DNA of 52,083 nt from positions 1 through 52,083 of the forward strand of contig JAHJTX010000173.1 in NCBI GenBank assembly GCA_018829545.1, given 5' to 3'. The number at the start of each line of letters is the position of its first letter. Positions within the stretch are counted from its first letter, which is position 1. Below, one piece after another: positions 18,236 through 27,119 of this stretch. The position numbers and the translations under genes are program-made. The notes below the pieces were generated by a model that ran no database searches, was not told the DNA's origin, and saw nothing but the letters and a program-made list of their open reading frames with translations. This DNA is from Bacteroidota bacterium (GTDB taxonomy: Bacteria > Bacteroidota > Ignavibacteria > Ignavibacteriales > Melioribacteraceae).

Positions 18236-19045
18236 TTAGTTTAGCAATCGAGGAATCAATCTTCCTGCGCCAATGCCAAGCCAAATAACTACAACGCTTC
18301 TAGTCCACGTATAAATAACCGCAAGCAAAAGGACGATAGGAATAATAAATATTAATGAATAGTCTTCAATCCAAAAGGCAGTCGTGCAGACTTCGTAGAT
18401 GCTAAACATTGCTGCAATTAATAATATGGAAATGTATTTGTTGTAGTTTCGCAGAAGCCGCTCCATCAGAAAACCGAAAAAGAAAAAACTCTTTATTAGC
18501 GCCGTTGAATTTCCTAAAATTCTCCCTGAAGCTGTAGAAAATTTATTAAACCAAATGTTTTCAATTCCCAACTTCATTAGCAGAATAGGAAGTAGTGAAA
18601 TTGTTGCAACTGCTAAAATCGCAAGGGCTTCTTTTTTCCAGTTTTTTGTTCTAAATCCAAAATCCGCTAAACTAAATTGAAAATGAATGTAAATCAAAGC
18701 GAAGAGCGGAATAGAACCTAAAATAAAAATATATTGCGAAAACGTTGCAGACAGAACGGTTAGAATTAAAGGGATAGTAAAACGCAATTGTTTAAACAAA
18801 TATGTTCCTTTATTCGCAAATAAAGGCAGAACAATAAATATTACACCCATTATCGCGAAGCTCTCGAGCATCTGTTTAATGGATGAGTGGTGCCACGATG
18901 ATAATTCATAACCCGCGACAAACGGAATAATAAAACTTATTATTATGGAAAACACGACAGCCGCAATACAAAGTTTAATTGAATTATGGAACTCAGCTAC
19001 ATATGGATCGAACTGTTTGTTACTTGCCATTAAATTTAGTCTCAT
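18236..19045 (-). CDS. Multi-pass membrane protein, CPBP-like without the full protease motif
   Basis: A 269-residue integral membrane protein with about seven to eight hydrophobic segments (for example IAAVVFSIIISFIIPFVAG, AIMGVIFIVLPLF, IPLILTVLSATF, AILAVATISLLPILL and LIFIIPIVLLLAVIY). The layout resembles CPBP/CAAX-type intramembrane proteases. However, where these carry EExxxR, this protein has FFGFLMERLLRN, with a single Glu, so activity is doubtful. No strong ribosome site is visible; a second in-frame ATG five codons downstream (MASNKQ) is an alternative start. It is divergent from the uronate locus, whose promoter is about 140 bases away. A functional link to it is not shown. Confidence 0.6.
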   Translation of the reverse strand: MRLNLMASNKQFDPYVAEFHNSIKLCIAAVVFSIIISFIIPFVAGYELSSWHHSSIKQMLESFAIMGVIFIVLPLFANKGTYLFKQLRFTIPLILTVLSATFSQYIFILGSIPLFALIYIHFQFSLADFGFRTKNWKKEALAILAVATISLLPILLMKLGIENIWFNKFSTASGRILGNSTALIKSFFFFGFLMERLLRNYNKYISILLIAAMFSIYEVCTTAFWIEDYSLIFIIPIVLLLAVIYTWTRSVVVIWLGIGAGRLIPRLLN

Positions 19046-19181
19046 AAGAATTACTCTATAAAACTACTTTTTTTTCAGAACACATCTAAATATTTTTCTC
19101 TCAATTCTTTAGCTGAATCATCAGCTAGGTTTCATTAATATTCGGATCAAGAAAAATTAATCTTCTCTGAGAAATTATTTC

Positions 19182-19210
19182 TTGACAAAAATCATCATGT
19201 CTGCTATATT
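19182..19210 (+). promoter_or_regulatory. Strong sigma70-like promoter of the uronate utilisation locus
   Basis: TTGACA (19182-19187), a 17-base spacer and TATATT (19205-19210), about 130 bases upstream of the TonB-dependent receptor start. Elements and spacing are the same as at 2454-2482. No other promoter of comparable quality is seen in the next 30 kb, so this is probably the main start of the locus. Confidence 0.7.
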
Positions 19211-19212
19211 AC

Positions 19213-19240
19213 GTATGTTATCAGACAAGTTCTAGCATAC
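19213..19240 (+). promoter_or_regulatory. Imperfect inverted repeat just after the -10 box (operator or leader hairpin)
   Basis: Arms GTATGTTA (19213-19220) and TAGCATAC (19233-19240) pair over 8 bp with one mismatch, around a 12-base centre containing CAGACAAG. It covers the expected transcription start. A repressor such as the FadR-type regulator encoded at 45883 could bind here, or it could fold as a 5' hairpin. The leader from 19241 to 19342 contains further short complementary stretches (GGAT/ATCC) but matches no riboswitch class I know. Confidence 0.4.
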
Positions 19241-19342
19241 TCGGAAAAATTGGGCTTTAGGATGTGACTAACTTGGCGAAGCTGTATCCGACAACCGCAC
19301 AACTAATCTGGAAAAAAATACAATTCATTTCGGAGGAAGCTA

Positions 19343-22243
19343 ATGAGACTCAGACTAATTCATTACTTATTGTCTGGAGTACTGTTGTTTCTGTTTTTAT
19401 TTAATAACAATGCTTTTGCAGGTGAAACAGGAAAAATTGCCGGATTTGTTTTGGACAAAAACACCGGCGAACCTTTAATTGGAGCAAATATTGTTGTAAT
19501 TGCTAAATGGGTTGATGGGAAGTCAAGACCACTCGATGCATTACTGGGCGCGTCAACTGACGTTGTTGGGGAATATTTCATTCTTAATATTTCCCCCGGA
19601 CTTTACAGCGTGAAAGCTTCATACGTTGGTTATAAAGCAGAGGTGATAACCAATGTAAATATCAGTGTCGACAAAACCACTGAGGTCAACTTCAACCTAG
19701 AGGATGTCGCATTTGAAAGTGAAGAAGTTGTAGTCACTGCTTTTTCACCTCAGACAGTCGAGAAGGACGTTACGGCAACAAAGCAGGTCTACAATATCAG
19801 AGATGTTGAAAGCATTGCGGGTGTTGCAGATATTGCAGACATTCTTGAACTTCAAGCTGACGTTGTTGACGATCACTTTAGAGGCGGACGCGTTGGCGAA
19901 TCTCTATATTTAATGGGCGGCGGAAGCATTGTTAACCCGCTAAATAATCGGAGAGCTTTTAAGCCAATTACCACCGCTTTGGAACAAGTGGAAGTTTACA
20001 CAAGCGGTTTCAGCGCTGAGTATGGCAATGCACAATCAGGAGTTGTTAATATGATAACGCGCGAAGGGGGAGATACGTGGGAAACCAGAGTTGAGTTTGC
20101 CGGAAAACCTCCGTATTACAAAACCTGGGGCGGCAGTCCCTTTGCGGAAAAGAATTTATACTTCTACAATATTTTGGCGTCAACCGATGCTTGGTTGGAA
20201 GAAAACCCCACACAGCCGGGAAGAGCGTTGTACGATTTAGGTTACGGTTTCGGACCTGCCTATCTTCCTCCAAGAAATGTTTGGCCCCCGAATCCTTTAA
20301 CTACAGCAGAATCCTTATACGTTGCTCGAATTGGGCAAATTGGTTGGCTCCAATCAGTTAGAGATGTGGGCTTAGAATATGACAACACTCCAGATTACAG
20401 ACTGGATTTTACAGTCGGAGGTCCAATTGCAGATAGATTAAAATTGTTCGTTGCCGGAAGGCAAAGCGTAATTAATCCAATTGTTCCAACGCCGGATAAA
20501 GATAACGAAAGGCAGTTGATGAGTAATTTGACTTATCAGCACAATGAGCATAATAAATTTCAATTCAGGTTTGTTTACGATAGAGTTTTTGAAAATGTTT
20601 TTAATAGCAGTTGGGAGCGGTGGCTTTTCGATAGAACCTTCAGCGTTACCAAATCGATTAATACAACCCTTCAATATGGATTAAGCTGGAACCACATCAT
20701 CAATAACTCAACTGTTATGGATATTAAATTCAATATTCTTGATGCTCTATCGGAAGAGCGAATTGATCTATTACAAAACAACGAATTTTTAGAGGATTAT
20801 TCCAGTAAAACAAACTGGGTAGATTTTACGGGTCCTTCGTACCACCGCGTTGGAAGATTAAATGACGACCGGGGAGATCAGCAGAATTATACTTATGATC
20901 TTCATGGCAGCATTTATAGCCAGATGAATAAAAACAATCTCGTAAAGGCTGGTTTGCAGTTCAACTATTATGATGTTGATGTTGCCCGCGAAATGAACAT
21001 TACAAATCCTGCATCGTTCAGAGATGTGAGATTTTTAGCTTATCCTTATGAAGGAGCCTTTTACTTGCAAAATAAAATGGAATATCTCGGATTTATTGCA
21101 AACGTTGGTGTTAGGTTCGATTTCTACAACTTCAACGCAAATTATTATGCTGATGAATTCTCTCCTCTTAGAAATCCCGATTACGACGAATCTCTTCCGT
21201 ATTTAGAACGCGGACAATACTATGACAGAGAATTGGCGGCACGCGAGAAATCGAAACTGTTTACAAAAATGCAGCCGAGAATAGGTATTTCATTTCCTCT
21301 TTCAGAAACAGCGGTGTTCCATTTGAACTACGGAACGTTTACGCAAAGACCGTCATTCAATCAGATATTTTATTCGCAAGTTACTATGTTCAATGAGATT
21401 GAAATTCTCGGTAATCCACGGCTTAAGCCAGAGAATACAAAGGCTTACGACATCGGACTTGTGCAAGCATTCCCTTACGGATTTAAATTAGATGTGAGCG
21501 CATATTATAAAGACGTAACTAATCTTGTTGAAACCGCTTATTACTACGACGAACAACAGGCAGTTTACAGAACTTACAAGAATAGAGATTACGCAGACAT
21601 TAAAGGGTTTCATGTAAGCGTAGAAAAGAACGAAGGAGCGGTTCGAGGATATTTGAGGTACAATTATGAATCTACAACCGGAAAAAGCAGCAACGACTTA
21701 AATGCTCCGGTTATTTATTTCGAAAATCCTCCTGAAGGTCAAGAAAGCATAGAAATACCCGACGCAGAAGATGTTTATTTAGATTATGATAGAACACACA
21801 AAGCAGTTGCCAATATTAGATATGTAACTTCGTCCAATACTGGATTCGAATTCGGCGATATTTATCCGCTCGGAAATATCAGCATAAGCTTAACCTATAA
21901 ATATTATACCGGGCGACCATACACTTGGGATGAATCGGGACAGGGCTTAAAATATAATCAGCGTACACCTGATGAAAATGATATGCGAATTCGTATTGAG
22001 AAAAGATTCAAACTCGGAAATACAGGAATGACCGTTTACGTTGAGGGATTCAATCTTCTTAATGAAAAAATATACAGTTACAGCAGAACGTTTGAAGATG
22101 AGAGAAATACTCCTAAATGGGAACTCGATAGAGAGAATGTTCTGGTCTATGATGAGTACAAACCTTATGTAAGCGATCAATCGATTTATTTATTAAGCAA
22201 TGAACCAAGGAATTTTAGACTTGGTGTATTGTTCAAATTCTAA
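19343..22243 (+). CDS. TonB-dependent receptor with carboxypeptidase-like N-terminal domain
   Basis: A 966-residue outer-membrane active transporter. After the signal peptide (about 1-27) comes a CarboxypepD_reg-like Ig domain (GKIAGFVLDKNTGEPLIGAN, to about 115), then the plug (about 135-240, VEVYTSGFSAEYGNAQSGVV), then a large beta-barrel ending in an aromatic residue (RLGVLFKF), as outer-membrane barrels do. The family imports bulky ligands with energy from TonB-ExbBD. It lacks the length and style of classical SusC, and no SusD follows. As first gene of the uronate locus, directly after the strong promoter and a GGAGGAA ribosome site, it is the likely importer of oligouronides (inference from context). 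Confidence 0.85.
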   Translation: MRLRLIHYLLSGVLLFLFLFNNNAFAGETGKIAGFVLDKNTGEPLIGANIVVIAKWVDGKSRPLDALLGASTDVVGEYFILNISPGLYSVKASYVGYKAEVITNVNISVDKTTEVNFNLEDVAFESEEVVVTAFSPQTVEKDVTATKQVYNIRDVESIAGVADIADILELQADVVDDHFRGGRVGESLYLMGGGSIVNPLNNRRAFKPITTALEQVEVYTSGFSAEYGNAQSGVVNMITREGGDTWETRVEFAGKPPYYKTWGGSPFAEKNLYFYNILASTDAWLEENPTQPGRALYDLGYGFGPAYLPPRNVWPPNPLTTAESLYVARIGQIGWLQSVRDVGLEYDNTPDYRLDFTVGGPIADRLKLFVAGRQSVINPIVPTPDKDNERQLMSNLTYQHNEHNKFQFRFVYDRVFENVFNSSWERWLFDRTFSVTKSINTTLQYGLSWNHIINNSTVMDIKFNILDALSEERIDLLQNNEFLEDYSSKTNWVDFTGPSYHRVGRLNDDRGDQQNYTYDLHGSIYSQMNKNNLVKAGLQFNYYDVDVAREMNITNPASFRDVRFLAYPYEGAFYLQNKMEYLGFIANVGVRFDFYNFNANYYADEFSPLRNPDYDESLPYLERGQYYDRELAAREKSKLFTKMQPRIGISFPLSETAVFHLNYGTFTQRPSFNQIFYSQVTMFNEIEILGNPRLKPENTKAYDIGLVQAFPYGFKLDVSAYYKDVTNLVETAYYYDEQQAVYRTYKNRDYADIKGFHVSVEKNEGAVRGYLRYNYESTTGKSSNDLNAPVIYFENPPEGQESIEIPDAEDVYLDYDRTHKAVANIRYVTSSNTGFEFGDIYPLGNISISLTYKYYTGRPYTWDESGQGLKYNQRTPDENDMRIRIEKRFKLGNTGMTVYVEGFNLLNEKIYSYSRTFEDERNTPKWELDRENVLVYDEYKPYVSDQSIYLLSNEPRNFRLGVLFKF

Positions 22244-22293
22244 TTCAAAATAAAATAAAAATAAAAATGAAAATAGATATTGGAGCAAGAATT

Positions 22294-24528
22294 ATGAGTA
22301 AACAAAGGATAGCAATTCCTTTAATTATAATTCTACTTTTTGCGAGTGCGTTTTCCGGACTTGCGCAAATACGGGAGTATAAAATTCACAATAGAGGAAT
22401 GCTGCATGAAACCGTATACAACACAGGCGAAATCGGAAGAGCATGGATGACAGGTCAGGCGGGCAATAAAACTAATCTTCCTCTTATGGAATGGCCCTCA
22501 AGATCTGCAACAATTGTAGAAGGAATAGAATACAGCGGACAGCATAATATCCTCGGGGCTGGAGTTTATATTGCTGCAAATCCTGATGGAAAACCTGGTT
22601 TAGCAAATAGACTTTATTCATTTTGCGGTGGAGTTGGCGCTAGCGATCCCGAAGTTGCGTTCGGCAGATGGAGTTTTCCAATCAGCTTAGATAAAATTGA
22701 AAACTTCCCGCTACTTTCTGACGGAACATTAAATCCAGATTACGATCCGGATGAAGCTGAAGAAATAATAATTGCTAAATGGGCTTCATCTGTTGGTATA
22801 ACAGTTACCAGAACTTCAAGAGCATGGAGTTATCCAGACTACGACGACATGATTATTTATGAATACGAATTCGAGTATACCGGAGACACAGACGGTAATC
22901 CCGCAACAATAGAAAGAACCGGTACACTAAAAGACGCAATGGTATTACTTATTTACGGCTATGCTCCTTCGATGTACGGTTATCAGAGGCATTATCAAGA
23001 ATGGAAATACGAGGCCGGAATTTACCGCGGCGATCAAAATAATTTTTGGGATGCAGACTACTGGCTATCGTTTAATATGAATCTCAGAACAAATTTGGAT
23101 CCACTTCTTCTCGGAAAACCTGAACCGAATAAAACGCTTTTTAAAGAATATGCGGCATCAGGTAAAAATGGCGGCGGATTAACCTCGCCTCAAGCGCCGG
23201 GTTATGCGATGCTATATTACGATGTTAATCATCTTGCAATTGTTGATCCTCTAGATCAGGTGCGCAATGAATCCGAAGCCGCGCAGATTATGAGAACACT
23301 CGACGGAATTTATTACGAAATCGATGACAATGGCCATGTTAAACAGCCATGGTCAAATAAAGTAAGCACTGGAAACACAAGATCGTCGAAGATGGAAATT
23401 GAATCTATCAATCCGGACAAACGATGGAGTGGTGTTTACAGCGAAGGAAGCACTACATGGCCCATGGTTCCAAGAAATGATCCAAGATGGTACGGACGCG
23501 CTGCTTACCCTTACAGACAGAGCGCTGATGCTGGACAAAAACATACTGTGTTTGGTCCTTATACACTTAAACCCGGAGATAAACTTCGCTATGCAGTCGC
23601 GGAAGTATGCGGCTACGGCGCTCAACCGGGTAAAAAGATTGAAGGCGGACAAACTCAGGTTCAGTGGTTCAACACACCAACTTGGGATACAAAAATTGTA
23701 ATTAAGGGCGAGACTATGGCGGAGAAATATCTTTCCGAATATGGTTACCCCGATTACGTAAATTCAGATGTGCGCAACGTAACTCAGGTTACACACAAAG
23801 CTTTTACAGCTTATTTAGGGCAGGAACCCGTTATTCCAGTTTGGCCGGAAAGCAATCCTTCGGAAGGAGATTATAGGATTCCTGTACCAGTTCCAGCGCC
23901 GATTATTAATGTTACCAATACAGTTGACGGTAATATCAAAATCAACTGGGGACGAGCTGCAGAAGATTTCACTCATTCAAGATTGAGCGGTCAGTTGGAT
24001 AAATACATAGTTCTCCGCAGCGACGCAGGAATGGGACCATGGAATGATACGATTGCAGTAGTTCTTAAAGGGGCTGTGGATCAGGATAATGAATACACGA
24101 TAATAGATGACGATTCTGGATTTAAAATAGGTGAAACCAGATTTTACTCTGTTATATCAGTCGACGAATTCGGCAATACATCGGGTAAAACAAATCTTCA
24201 AAAGTTCGCAAAGAATGTAGGCTCGGTTGACGAAATGAGGAAAGTTTATGCAGTGCCGAATCCGTTCATCTCAAAATCCGGGTTCCAAGGTTCGGGCGAT
24301 GTTGACGACAAAATAGGATTTTACGGCTTGCCGGAAAAATGTACGATTAGAATTTTTTCGTATTCAGGGCAGTTAGTAGAAACAATCAAGCACGACGAAC
24401 CATTATATACCACAGCGTGGTTTCAAGTTACAAAAAACGGACAGGAAATTGCTTCCGGTATTTATTTCTATATAGTTACAACACCTAACGGTGATCAATA
24501 CAAAGGCAAATTCATTGTAATCAAATAA
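22294..24528 (+). CDS. Large exported receptor-partner protein with FN3-like and FlgD-like C-terminal domains
   Basis: About 744 residues. I choose the ATG at 22294 (MSKQRIAIPLI) because GGAG lies eight bases upstream and the signal peptide starts there; 22267 is the in-frame alternative. After the signal peptide come about 500 residues of unassigned, aromatic- and Asp-rich sequence (EIGRAWMTGQAGN, FGRWSFPISLDK, YEYEFEYTGD), an FN3-like domain (about 540-640, PVPAPIINVT to YSVISVDEFGN) and a C-terminal FlgD-like Ig domain of T9SS style (VYAVPNPFISKSG to GKFIVIK). The PNPF form is a variant of NYPNPFNP. It lies right after the TonB receptor and could be a surface glycan-binding partner that replaces SusD. 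This is inferred from position; no SusD TPR fold is evident. Confidence 0.65.
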   Translation: MSKQRIAIPLIIILLFASAFSGLAQIREYKIHNRGMLHETVYNTGEIGRAWMTGQAGNKTNLPLMEWPSRSATIVEGIEYSGQHNILGAGVYIAANPDGKPGLANRLYSFCGGVGASDPEVAFGRWSFPISLDKIENFPLLSDGTLNPDYDPDEAEEIIIAKWASSVGITVTRTSRAWSYPDYDDMIIYEYEFEYTGDTDGNPATIERTGTLKDAMVLLIYGYAPSMYGYQRHYQEWKYEAGIYRGDQNNFWDADYWLSFNMNLRTNLDPLLLGKPEPNKTLFKEYAASGKNGGGLTSPQAPGYAMLYYDVNHLAIVDPLDQVRNESEAAQIMRTLDGIYYEIDDNGHVKQPWSNKVSTGNTRSSKMEIESINPDKRWSGVYSEGSTTWPMVPRNDPRWYGRAAYPYRQSADAGQKHTVFGPYTLKPGDKLRYAVAEVCGYGAQPGKKIEGGQTQVQWFNTPTWDTKIVIKGETMAEKYLSEYGYPDYVNSDVRNVTQVTHKAFTAYLGQEPVIPVWPESNPSEGDYRIPVPVPAPIINVTNTVDGNIKINWGRAAEDFTHSRLSGQLDKYIVLRSDAGMGPWNDTIAVVLKGAVDQDNEYTIIDDDSGFKIGETRFYSVISVDEFGNTSGKTNLQKFAKNVGSVDEMRKVYAVPNPFISKSGFQGSGDVDDKIGFYGLPEKCTIRIFSYSGQLVETIKHDEPLYTTAWFQVTKNGQEIASGIYFYIVTTPNGDQYKGKFIVIK

Positions 24529-24553
24529 TTTTACAATGGCTAAGGGTAAAAAA

Positions 24554-25525
24554 ATGAAATTTATTAAAATAATACTAATTGGCTTTCTACTCTTTTCTTT
24601 TTCAAGCAACTCAATGGCTTTCGAAAAAGTGGGAACAACTTCATTTCAGTTTTTAAAAGTAATTACAACTGCACGAGCTGCTTCATTAGCCGATGCATTC
24701 ACCACGCTTCCTGCAACCTCCGAAGCAGTGTTCTGGAATCCGGCTGCATTAACAAGAGTGCAGAATATTTCGGCTTCGGCTGGATATGTGGACTGGTTTT
24801 TGGATGTGGCGCATTATTCGTTCTCGGCTGCGTATACAGTTGAGGGAATAGGAACATTCGGACTTCAGGGATTAATGACAAATGTCGGCGATATTGAAGA
24901 GACAACAGTAAACGGATTGGGTTATGTGAACGGAGTTTACATTCCAGGTTTAACAGGCAAAGTATTCAGTCCGAATGCAACTATACTTGGTTTGTCATAC
25001 GCTCGAGACTTAAATGACAGATTCGCATTCGGCGTTACGGTAAAATATGCTCGCGAAGACTTAGTTTATAAAAGCGTTGGCGCTGTTATGTTCGATGGCG
25101 GATTCACTTACAACACCGGATATAAATCAATTGTAATCGGTGCGGCTTTGCGCCACTTTGGTCCGGAAGTTAAATTTATTGACAAAAGCTATCCGCTTCC
25201 GCAGACTTTTAATATTGGCATTTCATCGTATCTAATTTCACCTTACGATCCTTTAATTGGAAATTACGGCGATCATTCACTATTGGTTGCGTATGATTTA
25301 ATTCAGCCGAGAGACTACGATCAGCAACATAGCGTTGGAGTTGAATACTCATTCGGCGAAATGCTTTACCTGCGCGGCGGATACAAATTCAACAGTGATC
25401 AAGAAGGAATAAGCACAGGCATTGGACTTAAATTTACGAATTATACAATTGATTATGCTTTTAATGATTACGGCGATTATTTGGATGCAGTTCATAGATT
25501 TACTATCGGTTTCGGTATTAACTAA
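24554..25525 (+). CDS. PorV/PorQ-family outer-membrane protein
   Basis: About 323 residues with a signal peptide (MKFIKIILIGFLLFSFSS). I place the start at 24554 because a weak AAGGG precedes it; 24536 is the in-frame alternative. The mature start FLKVITTARAASLADAF followed by TSEAVFWNPAALT is the hallmark of the PorV/PorQ (UPF0164) group, FadL-like barrels whose members carry T9SS cargo (PorV) or anchor outer-membrane protein complexes. The last strand ends IGFGIN. It follows the large exported protein by 25 bases. It may shuttle the T9SS-tagged lyases of this locus, or form a complex with the receptor. It is a paralogue in style of the next gene. Confidence 0.75.
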   Translation: MKFIKIILIGFLLFSFSSNSMAFEKVGTTSFQFLKVITTARAASLADAFTTLPATSEAVFWNPAALTRVQNISASAGYVDWFLDVAHYSFSAAYTVEGIGTFGLQGLMTNVGDIEETTVNGLGYVNGVYIPGLTGKVFSPNATILGLSYARDLNDRFAFGVTVKYAREDLVYKSVGAVMFDGGFTYNTGYKSIVIGAALRHFGPEVKFIDKSYPLPQTFNIGISSYLISPYDPLIGNYGDHSLLVAYDLIQPRDYDQQHSVGVEYSFGEMLYLRGGYKFNSDQEGISTGIGLKFTNYTIDYAFNDYGDYLDAVHRFTIGFGIN

Positions 25526-25552
25526 AAAAAATTTTTTAGGAGCAAGGCAGTC

Positions 25553-27073
25553 ATGCTTAAATTAAAATTTATTAAAAACTGGGCTTTGGCAATAACAGCT
25601 TTGTTGGTTTTCCCAATTCTACTTAATGCGCAGCATAGGGGAGACAATATTGATTTCCAAGGGCTGTCAGATCTGAATGATGCTGGAGTAAAAGCAACTG
25701 CTATGGGCAGTGCAGTAACTTCGCTATCTGGAGATATAAGTTCACTGTTTTATAATCCTGCCGGTTTAGCGTCAATAAAAGAAATTAAAGTTTCGGCAAC
25801 CGCGAATTATTATTCCAATTCATGGTGGGAGAATCAGCATTACAGACCGAATAGGCTTTTTGTAACTCTTCCTTTTTATTTGGAAGGATTGTACATTCCC
25901 GACCCCGCAGACGATGGGAAACTTGACGTTGATAGGCTATGGACTCCAGATAATTTCATTGACTCTAATTATGTTATTAATCTTCCTGATCTAGGAAAGG
26001 ATCCTTTTGGCAAAGACGCTGCTGATTGGAAGAGAGACGTGAAAGGATTTGCGTTTAACAATTTTGCCGCTGCCGTTCCATTGGAAATATTAGACCAAAA
26101 TTTTGTTTTTTCTGCTGGATTTAGCAGTAAAATAAATATTCAAAACTTCGATCAGAATAATACATATCTCGATCCGCATCCCGGATATTTTGAGTACGGC
26201 GAAATAGGAAGAGTAAACGGTAACGATACTCTAATCGTAAATTGGTCGAGATATCTGCGTCAGAGAGAGGGGTCAGTTTATAGCGTTGTAGGCGGAATAG
26301 GATATGAATTAAATAAAATGTTCAGCTTTGGATTGGGCGTTAACTACATGTGGGGCAGCTCAGACGATTACCAATATCTTGATAGAGTTGGAACTTTTGA
26401 TCTGCTTGACGATAACGATTTTAGATTTTCTTACGCCGATAATTATCAAGAAATAAAAGGCGCTTCAAATTATAATGCGCTCAATATAAACTTCGGATTT
26501 CAGGTCAAGTTGAAAAAATTTCAATTCGGCGCAAAGGTAGATCTGCCTTATACTTTGGAAAGAAGCTTCAGCTTTACCGAAACATTTAAGGATACTGCGA
26601 ATAATACTTCTACCGAAAAATCGGGAATGGACCAATTTAAAATTCCTGCGGTTTATAATTTTGGAGTGAGTTTTTACCCGGTTGAAAATTTTCTTCTAGC
26701 TCTTGATTACGAATATGCTCCGTTCAGCAAAGGCAGTTATTCAATAGAAAGCAGCGGCGAACCTAATAGAAAATGGTCAGATAGGCATACGCTAAAATTC
26801 GGAATGGAATACTCCCCGTTTGATTTTATTTCTCTTCTTGCTGGTTACAGAAATATCCCTACAACATTTATTCCGGATGGGACTGCGGATAAAAAGAGCG
26901 GACCTAAAGCAGACAGTTATACTTTTGGTTTAAGCATCAACACATTTTTTGGACGATTTGACGCTTCTTACGAATACAGAATTTTGAATTACTACGATTC
27001 TTACTTCAGCAATACAAATTACGTTACAGAGACATATACTAACGTAATGGTTGGTTTTGTTTATTCTTTATAA
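25553..27073 (+). CDS. FadL/PorV-like outer-membrane beta-barrel protein
   Basis: A 506-residue barrel protein: signal peptide (about 1-26), then DLNDAGVKATAMGSAVTS and SSLFYNPAGLASI, the FadL/OmpP1 and PorV-type opening. Alternating amphipathic strands follow up to the C-terminal NVMVGFVYSL, which ends in the usual hydrophobic/aromatic pattern. It could transport substrates passively across the outer membrane or serve as a PorV-like shuttle. It is the fourth gene of the receptor module, 27 bases after the PorV-like gene, with an AGGAG about 11 bases upstream. Loop-rich insertions (about 95-150) make it longer than its neighbour. Which of the two functions applies cannot be decided from sequence. 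Confidence 0.7.
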   Translation: MLKLKFIKNWALAITALLVFPILLNAQHRGDNIDFQGLSDLNDAGVKATAMGSAVTSLSGDISSLFYNPAGLASIKEIKVSATANYYSNSWWENQHYRPNRLFVTLPFYLEGLYIPDPADDGKLDVDRLWTPDNFIDSNYVINLPDLGKDPFGKDAADWKRDVKGFAFNNFAAAVPLEILDQNFVFSAGFSSKINIQNFDQNNTYLDPHPGYFEYGEIGRVNGNDTLIVNWSRYLRQREGSVYSVVGGIGYELNKMFSFGLGVNYMWGSSDDYQYLDRVGTFDLLDDNDFRFSYADNYQEIKGASNYNALNINFGFQVKLKKFQFGAKVDLPYTLERSFSFTETFKDTANNTSTEKSGMDQFKIPAVYNFGVSFYPVENFLLALDYEYAPFSKGSYSIESSGEPNRKWSDRHTLKFGMEYSPFDFISLLAGYRNIPTTFIPDGTADKKSGPKADSYTFGLSINTFFGRFDASYEYRILNYYDSYFSNTNYVTETYTNVMVGFVYSL

Positions 27074-27119
27074 TTCTGATAAAAAAATTAATTATCAACA
27101 AACAACAGGAGAAATGAAT

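Noticed and set aside
18236-19045. Active CPBP/CAAX protease
   Set aside because: The EExxxR motif is absent, with only a single Glu in LMERLLRN.
22294-24528. SusD homologue after the TonB receptor
   Set aside because: Its position suggests SusD, but there is no lipobox, no TPR-type helical start and the C-terminus is FN3 plus FlgD-like. I call it a partner of unknown family.
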